Positions 15,892-24,335 are shown, numbered from the stretch's first letter. The stretch: DNA of 45,299 nt from Negativicutes bacterium (GCA_009929485.1 SAAJ01000025.1:1-45299); one strand, 5' to 3'. Numbers and translations are program-made. The notes: generated by a model from the sequence alone, not told the origin.

Positions 15892-17240
15892 AACAAACCT
15901 TTACCTGGAAGCAAAAACTGCGGCAATTGCTGTCAGTAATGCTGCCGGTGCTGATTACCCAGATTTCCTTGAGTGCGATGAATTTCTTTGACACAACCAT
16001 GTCCGGCCATGCCAGCCGGCAGGATTTGGCTGGCGTAGCCATTGGCAGCAATTTATGGCTCCCTGTCTATACCGGTCTAACGGGTGTTTTGCTGGCGGTT
16101 ATGCCGATGGTGGCGCAGCTGCATGGCGCCAGGCGTCCCCAAGATATGGCGGCGGTGGTTGTGCAGGGCTTATATCTAGCCGGGATGCTGGCAGTGGTGA
16201 CAACGGCGGCGGGCTGGCTTGTCCTGCCTGCGGCGTTGCAGGCTATGGGTTTAGAAGCAGAGGTGCAACGGATCGCCTTTGCGTTTTTAGGGGCTATTTC
16301 ATTAGGCATGGCGCCGTTGTTTGCAGGGTCCGTGTTGCGATGTTTTATCGATGCTTTGGGCTATACGCGGATTACCATGCTGGTGACCCTGGGAGCTTTG
16401 CCGATCAATATCGCGTTGAACTATGCCTTGATTTTTGGTCATTTCGGGTTTCCCAAGCTGGGAGGCGTAGGGGCCGGTTATGCCTCGGCAGTAACGTATT
16501 GGCTTATTTTGCTGGCGGCATTTTGGGTAGTGCACCGGCTGCCTCCTTTTTGCCGGTACGGGATTTTTGACAAATGGCAAGCGCCGTCGCCGGCTATGTG
16601 GAAAGAGCAGCTGCGTCTAGGGCTGCCTTTGGGAACGGCGATTTTTTGCGAGACAAGTATTTTTGGCGTTGTCGCGGTATTTATGGCGGCTTTTGGTACG
16701 TTGACCATTGCCGCGCATCAGGCGGCCATTAATTTTGCCGGCTTGGTTTATATGTTGCCGCTCAGTATGAGCATGGCCCTGACCATTGTGGTTGGTTTTG
16801 AGGTAGGTGCGGGGCGCTGGCGTGATGCTAGGCAGTACGCCGTGTTAGGCGTTGCCGTGGCTCTGGTGGCGGCCTTGTTTTGCGCTTTGGGCCTGTGGGC
16901 CGGCAACGAGCAGGTGGCGGCATTGTACACGAAAGATGAAAGCGTACTGCAGTTGACGCGCGAGTTTTTGTTGTATGCGGCGTTTTTTCAGCTTTCCGAT
17001 GCGGTGGCGGCGCCGATACAGGGGATTTTGCGGGGCTATAAAGAAGTGATCGTACCATTTATGGTGGCCTTGGTTTCTTATTGGGGATTGGCTTTGCCTG
17101 TAGGCATGGTATTGTCAAATACTTCGTGGGGTCCCTTTGGCTATTGGGTCGGTTTTATCGTTGGCTTGGCGGCGGGAGCCGTGGCCTTGGCTTTGCGCCT
17201 GCGGCATGTTCAGCGTCTGAAAGCTAACAGTGCTTTGTAA
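15888..17240 (+). CDS. MATE-family multidrug exporter
   Basis: The 450-residue protein has about 12 hydrophobic segments over its whole length. MATE signatures are present: 'VLITQISLSAMNFFDTTMSGHAS', 'ALPINIALNYALIFGHFGFPKLGGVGAGYASAVTYW' and 'AAHQAAINFAGLVYMLPLSMSMALTIVVG'. It should export cationic drugs or metabolites using a Na+ or H+ gradient. The start overlaps the thioesterase stop (ATGA). A hairpin terminator follows 8 bases after the stop. Confidence 0.93.
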   Translation: MKQTFTWKQKLRQLLSVMLPVLITQISLSAMNFFDTTMSGHASRQDLAGVAIGSNLWLPVYTGLTGVLLAVMPMVAQLHGARRPQDMAAVVVQGLYLAGMLAVVTTAAGWLVLPAALQAMGLEAEVQRIAFAFLGAISLGMAPLFAGSVLRCFIDALGYTRITMLVTLGALPINIALNYALIFGHFGFPKLGGVGAGYASAVTYWLILLAAFWVVHRLPPFCRYGIFDKWQAPSPAMWKEQLRLGLPLGTAIFCETSIFGVVAVFMAAFGTLTIAAHQAAINFAGLVYMLPLSMSMALTIVVGFEVGAGRWRDARQYAVLGVAVALVAALFCALGLWAGNEQVAALYTKDESVLQLTREFLLYAAFFQLSDAVAAPIQGILRGYKEVIVPFMVALVSYWGLALPVGMVLSNTSWGPFGYWVGFIVGLAAGAVALALRLRHVQRLKANSAL

Positions 17241-17248
17241 AATAAGAA

Positions 17249-17290
17249 AAAGAGATTCTGCAGCGCTTTTTGCGCGACAGAATCTCTTTG
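17249..17290 (+). terminator. Terminator after the MATE gene
   Basis: AAAGAGATTCTG and CAGAATCTCTTT form a perfect 12-bp stem with a 17-base loop that itself contains GCGC-tttt-GCGC. A-rich and T-rich flanks allow bidirectional use. Confidence 0.85.
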
Positions 17291-17314
17291 TATTTATACT
17301 GAGATTTATAATTT

Positions 17315-17400
17315 CGTGCTTTTCGCGATTTTCGCGGTTGGATAATAAATTGTAGGGACGTTGATAACGAACCGCGAAACACACGAAAGACGCGAAAGGG
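17315..17400. repeat. Inverted pair of family B 'CGCGAAA' repeats
   Basis: CGTGCTTTTCGCGATTTTCG at 17315 onwards is an imperfect inverted copy of the unit AACGAACCGCGAAACACACG at 17366-17400. The two face each other across about 26 bases. Any reading frame here (for example 17224-17412 on the minus strand, which repeats 'FRVFRVFRG') is an artefact of the repeat. Confidence 0.65.
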
Positions 17401-17451
17401 TTTTTGAATCAAAATTATAGCTGTTAAAAAATCGTGCCTGGTTCTTCTCCT

Positions 17452-17486
17452 GCGTACCCTCTCGTGACTCCGGTTCTCCTGTTCAA
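17452..17486 (-). repeat. Family A repeat behind nudC
   Basis: On the minus strand TTGAACAGGAGAACCGGAG, then TCACGAGAGGGTACGC. It lies 12 bases after the nudC stop in sense direction. Confidence 0.7.
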
Positions 17487-17498
17487 TTTCCGTTTTCC

Positions 17499-18308
17499 TT
17501 ACTTGAACTTGGCTAAGTGAGCGTCGATTAATCTTCTGGCGATGCTTTCCTTGCCTGGAATATCCGGCAGGTTGTGCGGAGAATACCAGCCTGCGTCTAA
17601 AATTTCGTTATTATCAATGGTGATTTCGCTGGATACAGCGGTGGCGGTAAAAGCAACCATTAAAGAATCGGGGAAAGGCCAAGGTTGATTGCCAAAGTAG
17701 CGGATGTCTGTGACTTCAATACCCACTTCCTCAGCCAGCTCGCGGCGCACGCATTCCTCCAAGGTTTCGCCTGGTTCTACGAAGCCGGCAATAACGCTGT
17801 AGCGTTTTGGCGGAAGGCGGTTGGAATGGGCCAGTAAAATTTCTTCCCCTTTGGTAACGGCCACAATAATGGCCGGGGAAATTCGCGGATACGCAATATG
17901 GCCGCACTGCGGGCAGCGAACCGCCAGCTCTTCTATTACCGGTTGCGTAGCTTGGCCGCAGCTGCCGCAAAAACGATTGCTTTTGAGCCAAGTACGGACA
18001 TGGTATGCACGGAAGGCTAACCGGAAAGCGTCGTCTTCTACAAGTCCGTAGACACCGCGCAATTTTTGCAAGGCAAATCCAGGAGGTACGTCCTCACTGG
18101 CGATGGTGGCGGCAAAGCAAGCGGCGGAATCAAGGGAGCCTATATGTTGGGCATGCTTGGCCGTCAGGTAGGGAAGAACATTCAAGTCTTCCAAGGAAGG
18201 CAGAATAAGGCCGTCGTCGGTTTCTTTCATCAGCAGTTCATCTCTGTGAAAAAGAAACCAGTAAGCATGTTCGGAGATGGTTTTTTGGTTGTCATTCATT
18301 TGATCCAT
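17499..18308 (-). CDS. nudC: NAD(+) diphosphatase / mRNA decapping hydrolase
   Basis: The 269-residue protein shows the three NudC parts in order. A variable N-terminal domain comes first. A four-Cys zinc ribbon follows ('CGSCGQATQ' and 'CPQCGHIAYPRISPAIIV'). Last is a Nudix box, 'GFVEPGETLEECVRRELAEEVGIEV', followed by 'FGNQPWPFPDSLMVAF', the QPWPFPxS tail specific to NADH/NAD pyrophosphatases. It cleaves NAD(H) to NMN(H) and AMP and can remove NAD caps from RNA. The ATG at 18308 was chosen because AAAGGTG lies 9 bases upstream; the GTG four codons earlier overlaps that site. It is a single gene. Confidence 0.93.
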   Translation of the reverse strand: MDQMNDNQKTISEHAYWFLFHRDELLMKETDDGLILPSLEDLNVLPYLTAKHAQHIGSLDSAACFAATIASEDVPPGFALQKLRGVYGLVEDDAFRLAFRAYHVRTWLKSNRFCGSCGQATQPVIEELAVRCPQCGHIAYPRISPAIIVAVTKGEEILLAHSNRLPPKRYSVIAGFVEPGETLEECVRRELAEEVGIEVTDIRYFGNQPWPFPDSLMVAFTATAVSSEITIDNNEILDAGWYSPHNLPDIPGKESIARRLIDAHLAKFK

Positions 18309-18552
18309 AACAAAGCACACCTTTTACTATTGAATTTTTCCTATTTTATTATCATAACATAAAAAAAGGAAAGCGACTAAGAAAGTGCAGCGCTTTAAGG
18401 GGCTTTGCAAAACGCAGGCTATAAGTCGCGCCTTTGAGGGGACTAAAGAATTTAAATTGATTTTTTTATAGATTCACGAAAATAAAACTACGATATACAT
18501 TTATATGTGTAATTTCCAGAGAATGTATAAAATAAAAAGACGGAGGAATGAA
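18309..18552. other. Divergent intergenic region, nudC / small HTH gene
   Basis: AT-rich, about 240 bases. It must hold the promoters of both genes, but no convincing -35/-10 pair or repeat of the families in this window was identified. Confidence 0.4.
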
Positions 18553-18759
18553 ATGACAGGAGAAGAGCTATCGTTGCGGATTCGGATGCTGCTTTTGCGC
18601 GAAGGAGGCATGACCGAAGCGCAGGCGGCGGAATTGCTGGGCGTGAGAACGCAAGATTTTCATGCCAAAATGAAGAATGGCAGTTTTTCTTATTTGGAAG
18701 TTGCGAAGCTTTTAACTGGTTTAGAGTATAAAATACGCTGGGAAAAAGAGACTACATAA
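18553..18759 (+). CDS. Small helix-turn-helix protein
   Basis: The product is 68 residues. 'GGMTEAQAAELLGVRTQDFHAKMKNGSFSYLEVAKLLTGLEYKIRW' has the form of a Cro/C1-type helix-turn-helix with little outside it. The start at 18553 is supported by CGGAGGA. The 16 codons upstream in the same frame have no ribosome binding site. The DUF1653 gene follows 34 bases later, so they probably share a transcript. Its target is unknown. Confidence 0.7.
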   Translation: MTGEELSLRIRMLLLREGGMTEAQAAELLGVRTQDFHAKMKNGSFSYLEVAKLLTGLEYKIRWEKETT

Positions 18760-18793
18760 TAACAAAAACAAGCTGTTGACAAGGAGGAAGCTC

Positions 18794-19006
18794 ATGCAAA
18801 AAGGTATTTATCGTCACTTCAAGGGCAATAAATATGAAGTGCTGGGGGTAGCAAAGCACAGTGAATCCGGTGAAGAATTGGTAGTCTATCGCGCTTTGTA
18901 CGGCGAAGGAGGCCTTTGGGTGCGCCCGTTGGCCATGTTTGTTGAAGAGGTGTCCTGGGAGGGAAAACGGCAGCCGCGGTTTGCCCTGGAAACGCGCACA
19001 GAGTGA
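18794..19006 (+). CDS. DUF1653 domain protein
   Basis: A 70-residue protein matching DUF1653 along its length: 'GIYRHFKGNKYEVLGVAKHSESGEELVVYRALYG ... LWVRPLAMFVEEV'. This family is common in bacteria and has no established function; the fold is a small beta barrel. The start at 18794 follows an AAGGAGGAAG site. The six upstream in-frame codons overlap that site and are excluded. Confidence 0.85.
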   Translation: MQKGIYRHFKGNKYEVLGVAKHSESGEELVVYRALYGEGGLWVRPLAMFVEEVSWEGKRQPRFALETRTE

Positions 19007-19107
19007 GAGCGGCCTGCGCGAGGTGCTGACGGAAAAGTTCGAATTTTTGGCGTTTGTGACGAAAAATAGAAGTGAGAGTATCAAACAACAAAATTTAGGA
19101 CAAAGAC

Positions 19108-19136
19108 TTGACAAAAAATAGACAGGTTAGTATAAT
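19108..19136 (+). promoter_or_regulatory. Consensus sigma-A promoter of the glycine-riboswitch transcript
   Basis: TTGACA at 19108-19113 and TATAAT at 19131-19136 with exactly 17 bases between them. Both hexamers match the consensus perfectly. Start of transcription is expected near 19143, about 90 bases before the aptamer. Confidence 0.88.
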
Positions 19137-19234
19137 CTAAACAATGTATTGAAAATTTAATACGGGTGTCCGTGTGAAGTTTGCGGGAGAAAGCAGTTTT
19201 GTTAGAAAATTCGCCAAACCGTAAATGGATGGAA

Positions 19235-19320
19235 CTCTGGAGAGCCCCTGCCAAAGCAGGGCGCCGAAGGGGCAAGTCGGCCGGTTGCGGCCGATGAAAC
19301 TCTCAGGCAAAAGGACAGAG
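19235..19320 (+). ncRNA. Glycine riboswitch (single aptamer)
   Basis: The glycine-aptamer core is clear: CTCTGGAGAGCCCC, the arm CTGCCaaaGCAGG, GCGCCGAAGGGGCAA, the arm TCGGCCggttGCGGCCGA, then ACTCTCAGGCAAAAGGACAGAG. The outer stem CTCT/AGAG closes it. Only one complete aptamer is seen. The 90 bases upstream do not contain a second core, so this is a singlet, possibly with a short 'ghost' helix. It sits between a consensus promoter and a terminator. Confidence 0.93.
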
Positions 19321-19373
19321 CCATAAGTGCATTTTTTTGGGGAACTAAAAATTTGCAGCTTTGTGTGCTTTTC

Positions 19374-19409
19374 AGAGTCAAACGAGATGTTTGGCTCTTT
19401 TTCTTTTGA
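19374..19409 (+). terminator. Glycine-riboswitch expression platform (terminator)
   Basis: AGAGTCAAAC / GTTTGGCTCT (one G-T pair) around the loop GAGAT, then TTTTTCTTTT. It lies between the aptamer and the binding-protein gene, so the switch most likely works by transcription termination. Confidence 0.85.
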
Positions 19410-19516
19410 GAGAGTCAGGGATGTCTGTTTTACAGTGTCGCAAGAACGCTGGTGAAATAGGAATAAGTAGAGGAACGGCTGAGTCAATCAGTGGTTTCGA
19501 GAGGGAGCGATGGTTT

Positions 19517-20680
19517 GTGAAGAACAAGGGAATCAAATGGATGGCCATAGTGATGGCGGTATTGATGGTAGGGTTGGTCGCCGGCTGTGGCGATTCTAAT
19601 TCCAAAGACATTAAAATCGGCTTGTTGAATGAAATGACAGGCGGCAACGCCACTCTGGGAACTTCCATTACCAATGGCGCCAAATTGGCGATTAAAGAAG
19701 CAAATGCCAAAGGCGGCGTTTTAGGCAAACAGATTCAGGGAATTGTTGCAGACAATAAAAGTGAAGCCTCTGAGTCGGCCAATGCGATGACGAAATTGGC
19801 TTCGCAGGATAAAGTGGTCGCTGTGACCGGTACGTTCTCCAGCTCAAGCGCCATTGCGGCCTCGAGCGTGGCGGAAGCCTCTAAAGTGCCTTATCTGGCC
19901 GTAGGCGCTACGAACCCCAAGGTAACTGTGGATGAAAAAAGCGGTAAAGTGAAGCAATATACCTACCGTATGTGTTTCATCGATCCCTTCCAGGGAACTG
20001 TGGGCGCTAATTTTGCGTTGAACACGTTGAAAGTAAAAAGCGCAATTATGCTGATCGACAACAGCAGCGATTACAGCAAAGGCTTGGCTGCTTTCTTTAA
20101 AGACTCCTTTACCAAAGGCGGCGGCAGCATTTTGGCGGAAGAGTCCTACCTGCAAAAAGATCAGGACTTCAAAACCATTTTGACCAAGATTAAATCTCTG
20201 AATGCTGAAGTTATCTATGTGCCTGGTTACTATGAAGAAGTGGGCAAAATCGTTAAGCAGGCCCGGGAACTTGGAATTACTGCTCCGATCTTGGGCGGCG
20301 ACGGCTGGGATTCTCCTAAACTGGTAGAATTGGGTACTGCCGAAGCTTTGAATAACACCTATTTCACCAACCATTACTCTGTCGAAGATACTTCTCCGGC
20401 TTGCAAAACTTTTGTGGAAGCCTATAAAAAGGAATATGGTCAGATGCCGGACGCTATGGCCGTTCTGGGTTACGACGCCGCGAACGCTCTGATTGACGCT
20501 ATCAAACGCGCCAACAGCCTGGAGCCGGACAAAATCCGCGCTGCCTTGTCCGAAACCAAAGACTTCCCGGCTATCACCGGTTCTACGACCTTGAATGCTA
20601 CCCATGACGCTGTGAAGAGCGCGGTTATTATTGAAATGAAAGACGGCAAGCAAGTATTTAAAGCCAGCGTGAAACCTTAA
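19517..20680 (+). CDS. Branched-chain amino-acid-type ABC transporter substrate-binding lipoprotein
   Basis: The 387-residue product begins with a lipoprotein signal peptide whose lipobox is L-V-A-G-C24. A Leu/Ile/Val-binding-protein fold follows ('IKIGLLNEMTGGNATLGTSITNGAKLAIKEANAKGG', 'VTGTFSSSSAIAASSVAEASKVPYLAVGATNP', 'AVLGYDAANALIDAIKRA'). The start is the GTG at 19517; GGGAG lies 10 bases upstream. An ATG five bases earlier is out of frame. No permease or ATPase gene adjoins it, so it must use transporter parts encoded elsewhere. The glycine riboswitch upstream suggests that the ligand or pathway concerns glycine; this is inference. Confidence 0.88.
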   Translation: MKNKGIKWMAIVMAVLMVGLVAGCGDSNSKDIKIGLLNEMTGGNATLGTSITNGAKLAIKEANAKGGVLGKQIQGIVADNKSEASESANAMTKLASQDKVVAVTGTFSSSSAIAASSVAEASKVPYLAVGATNPKVTVDEKSGKVKQYTYRMCFIDPFQGTVGANFALNTLKVKSAIMLIDNSSDYSKGLAAFFKDSFTKGGGSILAEESYLQKDQDFKTILTKIKSLNAEVIYVPGYYEEVGKIVKQARELGITAPILGGDGWDSPKLVELGTAEALNNTYFTNHYSVEDTSPACKTFVEAYKKEYGQMPDAMAVLGYDAANALIDAIKRANSLEPDKIRAALSETKDFPAITGSTTLNATHDAVKSAVIIEMKDGKQVFKASVKP

Positions 20681-20705
20681 GCATAAGATCTGGCTGGTTT
20701 TAGAG

Positions 20706-20750
20706 GAGTTGTCTGCCAAGGTTAAAACCTTTGGCGGACAGCTCCTTTGT
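20706..20750 (+). terminator. Terminator after the binding-protein gene
   Basis: GAGTTGTCTGCCAAGG and CCTTTGGCGGACAGCTC form a long stem of about 16 pairs with G-T pairs and one bulge, followed by CTTTGTATCTTT. Confidence 0.8.
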
Positions 20751-20795
20751 ATCTTTATGCACAGGAAACGATGGGGGTTCGGAAAAGTTATCTTG

Positions 20796-20846
20796 TTAAG
20801 ACTAAAGTCTCGAAGGATTAAACAAAGTTTAGTTCCTTAGTCTTAA
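20796..20846. promoter_or_regulatory. 51-base dyad upstream of the GGDEF-EAL gene
   Basis: TTAAGACTAA at 20796-20805 is a perfect inverted match to TTAGTCTTAA at 20837-20846. Inside, GGATTAAAC-aaa-GTTTAGTTCC forms a second near-perfect arm. No T-run follows, so it is more likely an operator or an RNA element than a terminator. Confidence 0.5.
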
Positions 20847-21021
20847 AAAGTTAACGAAAGTGCAAAAAAATATTATACAGAAAATATGCAAGTAGGAATT
20901 TTGCAAAAAAGAGAGAATTCCACTATATGGAATAAAATAAATAAAAAATAATGACAAAGCAAAGAGGCTTATGTTAAAAGCTGCAGACCTGTTGAATGTA
21001 CTTAGTAAAAGGAGGAGCCAC

Positions 21022-24000
21022 ATGACAATCTTTGGCACTATTCGCAGTCAGATGGTCTTGTTTACGTCTGGTATTGTCGTGTTGACGCTGGCTTCTACTT
21101 TGTATCTGAGCTACTACTTTATGGCCGAAGAATATGAGCGCACTATGCAGCAGACCAATTACCAAATGGCCCATAGCTTGGCCAATAATGTAGCTCTATT
21201 TATGGAAAATGCCTACAATGTTAATTCGCTGCTGGCTAAATCGCCTACTGTTGTTGATGGAAATGTAGACAAGCAGAGACAGTTGCTGCAGGAAACGGTA
21301 AGGCAGTATCCGTTTTTTCAATTGCTGGCGGTGACAAGCTTGGATGGAGATCAACTGGCTCGTTCGAGCGGAGTCTCTGGCAATCGGGCGGAACGACCTT
21401 GGTTTAAAAAATTCATGGCGCAGCGGCAGTCTTATGTATCTGATACGTATTATTCTTTAACAACAGAGGCTCCCATTACTACCATTGTGCATGATGTTTC
21501 TCAAGAAGGGCGTTTAAACGGCATTTTAATGGCGGACATCGAGGTGTCTAAAGTACAGGACCTGGTGGATAATTTTAATTCCGGCGCCGGGAGCTATGCC
21601 TATCTTCTGGACGGTAACGGCGGGGTTATTGCGCATCCGGACCGGCGCCAGGTAAATGAGCTTTATAACTATAAGTCAAAGCACAAGGCTGTTTTGGTGC
21701 GTGACGGCAACGGCAAAATGGTCACCGACGCAGGAAATAACGAAGTGGTGAGCGAGGAATCCTTTGCTTTGCCCGCGGGCTTAGAAACGATAGTGCAGAC
21801 CGTCTTGCAAGGGGAAAACGGCATATCCTCCTATGAAGAAAAAGATGGAGACGAATACCTTTGCGCGTATCGCAGCATTCCCATGCCAGGCTTATCAGCG
21901 CCCTGGAGTTTGATTGTAGTACAAAAGAAAAGCGCTGCCATGGCCTTCATCAAAGACGTTTCGCTGCGGAATTTTCTCCTCGGAAGCTGGGTATTGCTGC
22001 TTTCTGTATGTTTGACCTGGTGGCTTGCGAGGCGCTTTAGTCTTCCTGTTCGGAAGTTGGTAGAGGCGACAAGGCAAGTCAGCGGCGGCGATTTATCGGT
22101 GCGCCTGCCGGTACATAAGGGAAATGAGCTGGGAGAAATGGCGGGTTATTTTAACCGCATGATTGATTCGCTGGCTCAGTATCAAGGGCAACTGGAAGTC
22201 CTAGTAGAACGGCGCACGCAGGACCTGGGGGCGGCCAATCAAGAACTCTTGGCCATGAACGAAGAAGCTCTTGAAAGCAATGAGCGCTTGGCGCTGTTAA
22301 ACGACAGCTTGGCAGAAGAAGTGGCTGTGCGTAAGAAAGCGGAGGAAGAGGTGCTGCGGCGGGAACGGCAGTACCGAGCAGTGACGGCCCTTTTGACGCG
22401 GCCTTTGACGGATGTGCACGAGCTGTTTGAAGTTATTTTAGACAATGCTATGTATTTGGTAGACTCGCCGGATGGCTATATCTCCCTTTATGAAGAACAA
22501 CCGCCTGGTTTTCGCATGTGTCATAGCCGAGGGGCGTATTTGCCTTTTCTGCATGAGGTGCAGCCGTTGGCAACAGGCATGGAAGGCTTGGTGCATGATC
22601 AGAAAGAATTACTGTATGTCTCAGACTATGCCGCTTTTGCCGGTCGTGTGGACGATACGCGGCTGATGGACTTGAAGAGCGTGATCATGCTGCCGCTAAT
22701 CCAGGAAGGGGAAGTGCGGGGCGTTTTGACCATCAGCTGGCGGCAGGAGCATAGCGTACATAAAGAAGATGTGGCGACGCTGCAGCAATTTGCGGATTTA
22801 GCCCTAGTGGCGCTGGAACGCTTGAAGGTGCAGGAAAAAATGCATCGTCTGGCTTATTTTGACGGGCTGACAGGCTTGCCGAATCGGGAAAATCTCAAGG
22901 AAAAGCTGACGCAGTGTCTCGTGGAAGAACCTCAAATGGGAGCGCTCTTTTTTATTGATATGGATGAGTTGAAAGATATCAATGATCATTTTGGACACTC
23001 TATTGGCGATGAAGTGATCTGCGCCGCCAGCCGCCAAGTATATGAAGCCTTGAATAGGGACTGTTACATAGCGCGTATTGGCGGCGATGAATTCGTGGCG
23101 GTTGTTCCCGGCGCCAATATGAATGCAGCGGTCAAGATGGCGGAAGATCTTGTGAGCAATCTGTATCGTGATTATGAAGTGAGTACAGGCAAACTGCGCC
23201 TTTCCGCCAGTGTAGGGGTTGTTTTGTATCCCGAAGACGGCGAGAATATGGAAGAACTATTGCGTAAAGGGGACTTGGCCATGTATGCGGCCAAACGCGC
23301 TGGACGCAATTGCTGGTGTTTTTACGAAAGGACGCTGCTGGCGCAGACGGATCAAAAAATTTGGCTGGCTGCCGGGTTGCGGCAGGCGTTGGAAGTGGGC
23401 GAACTGCGCTTGTTTTATCAGCAGCAGGTCCGGGTTAATGATGGCGAAATAATTGGCTTTGAAGCCCTGTTGCGCTGGATACATCCCGAAAAGGGCTTAA
23501 TCGCGCCGGACGTGTTTATTCCTTTTGCAGAGCAGAGCGGTTGGATTGTGCCTATTGGCCGCTGGGTCTTGAAGGAAGCTTGCGCATTTGCCGCCCGCTT
23601 GGCGGCGAACGGACAAGGACATTTACGGGTGGCCGTCAACATTTCCGCACGGCAGTTGATGGAATACGGCTTTGTAGAATTCGTGGACGAATCCATTGCC
23701 GAGGCTGGCATCAGTGTTAAGCAGCTGGAACTGGAAATTACGGAAAGCGTATTGATTGAAGAAATGGCCGAAAACATTGAAAAACTGTGGCGTTTGCGGG
23801 CGCGTGGCCTGCTGTTGTCACTGGATGATTTCGGTACAGGCTATTCTTCCTTGACCTATTTGAACAATCTGCCTGTGCATACCCTGAAAATTGACAAGAC
23901 TTTCATTAAGACACTGGGCGAAGACGGCGAGCGGACGCAGCTTGTTAAATCCATCGTTCATTTGGCTCATTCCATGGGCTTGCTGGTCGTGGCGGAAGGC

Positions 24001-24123
24001 GTAGAACTGCCTGAACAGCGTCAATGCTTGCTGGAAATGGGCTGCGACTATTTGCAGGGCTATCTCTTTAGCAAGCCTGTGCCCGAAGCAGAGGCCCTGG
24101 CCCTGCTGCCAGGCAGGGAATAG
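21022..24123 (+). CDS. Membrane GGDEF-EAL protein with dCache, HAMP and GAF domains
   Basis: The product is 1033 residues. A transmembrane helix (about 10-35) leads to an outer dCache sensor domain with 'AYLLDGNGGVIAHPDRRQVNELYNY'. A second transmembrane segment (about 318-340) is followed by HAMP ('RRFSLPVRKLVEATRQVSGGDLSVRLPVHKGNELGEMAGYFNRM'), a coiled coil, a GAF domain (about 450-600), GGDEF (intact GGDEF near 686; no RxxD inhibitory site at the usual place), and EAL ('FEALLRW' near 811, 'ELEITESVLIEE', 'LDDFGTGYSSLTYL', 'VAEGVELPEQ'). The catalytic residues of both domains look intact, so it may make and break c-di-GMP in response to an outside ligand. The ATG at 21022 has AAAAGGAGGAG upstream. 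Confidence 0.92.
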   Translation: MTIFGTIRSQMVLFTSGIVVLTLASTLYLSYYFMAEEYERTMQQTNYQMAHSLANNVALFMENAYNVNSLLAKSPTVVDGNVDKQRQLLQETVRQYPFFQLLAVTSLDGDQLARSSGVSGNRAERPWFKKFMAQRQSYVSDTYYSLTTEAPITTIVHDVSQEGRLNGILMADIEVSKVQDLVDNFNSGAGSYAYLLDGNGGVIAHPDRRQVNELYNYKSKHKAVLVRDGNGKMVTDAGNNEVVSEESFALPAGLETIVQTVLQGENGISSYEEKDGDEYLCAYRSIPMPGLSAPWSLIVVQKKSAAMAFIKDVSLRNFLLGSWVLLLSVCLTWWLARRFSLPVRKLVEATRQVSGGDLSVRLPVHKGNELGEMAGYFNRMIDSLAQYQGQLEVLVERRTQDLGAANQELLAMNEEALESNERLALLNDSLAEEVAVRKKAEEEVLRRERQYRAVTALLTRPLTDVHELFEVILDNAMYLVDSPDGYISLYEEQPPGFRMCHSRGAYLPFLHEVQPLATGMEGLVHDQKELLYVSDYAAFAGRVDDTRLMDLKSVIMLPLIQEGEVRGVLTISWRQEHSVHKEDVATLQQFADLALVALERLKVQEKMHRLAYFDGLTGLPNRENLKEKLTQCLVEEPQMGALFFIDMDELKDINDHFGHSIGDEVICAASRQVYEALNRDCYIARIGGDEFVAVVPGANMNAAVKMAEDLVSNLYRDYEVSTGKLRLSASVGVVLYPEDGENMEELLRKGDLAMYAAKRAGRNCWCFYERTLLAQTDQKIWLAAGLRQALEVGELRLFYQQQVRVNDGEIIGFEALLRWIHPEKGLIAPDVFIPFAEQSGWIVPIGRWVLKEACAFAARLAANGQGHLRVAVNISARQLMEYGFVEFVDESIAEAGISVKQLELEITESVLIEEMAENIEKLWRLRARGLLLSLDDFGTGYSSLTYLNNLPVHTLKIDKTFIKTLGEDGERTQLVKSIVHLAHSMGLLVVAEGVELPEQRQCLLEMGCDYLQGYLFSKPVPEAEALALLPGRE

Positions 24124-24136
24124 TAACGGGTTTTTA

Positions 24137-24207
24137 AACAGGAGTAGAGTGAGTAAAGGGAGGGCCCGAGGGTTTTTTGAACAAGAGAACCGGAGAATCG
24201 GAGGGGC
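24137..24207 (+). repeat. Two family A repeats behind the GGDEF-EAL gene
   Basis: A diverged unit (AACAGGAGTAGAGTGAGTAA then AGGGAGGG, 24137-24164) and a consensus-like unit (TTGAACAAGAGAACCGGAG, 24178-24207). Both follow the stop codon in sense direction. Confidence 0.7.
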
Positions 24208-24247
24208 CGCAAGAGGGTAGAAAACGGTATTTAGTGTAACGTAAAAT

Positions 24248-24290
24248 AAGCCGGTGAAATCCTTTGGTATCAGGATTTCACCGGCTTTTA
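24248..24290. terminator. Bidirectional terminator between convergent genes
   Basis: AAGCCGGTGAAATCC and GGATTTCACCGGCTT form a perfect 15-bp stem with a 10-base loop. It is flanked by AAAATAAG and TTTTAGTATTTT, so it can serve both the GGDEF-EAL gene and the ExoIII operon. Confidence 0.9.
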
Positions 24291-24335
24291 GTATTTTATG
24301 TGTTGAGGTTCAATTTCATATTTCGCACCCTCAAC

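Noticed and set aside
17224-17412. Minus-strand frame with repeated FRVFRVFRG
   Set aside because: This is the translation of the family B repeats, not a gene.
19143-19234. Second (tandem) glycine aptamer upstream of the clear one
   Set aside because: GCGGGAGA occurs, but the GCGCCGAAGGGGC-type core and the closing GGCAAAAGGAC segment do not.
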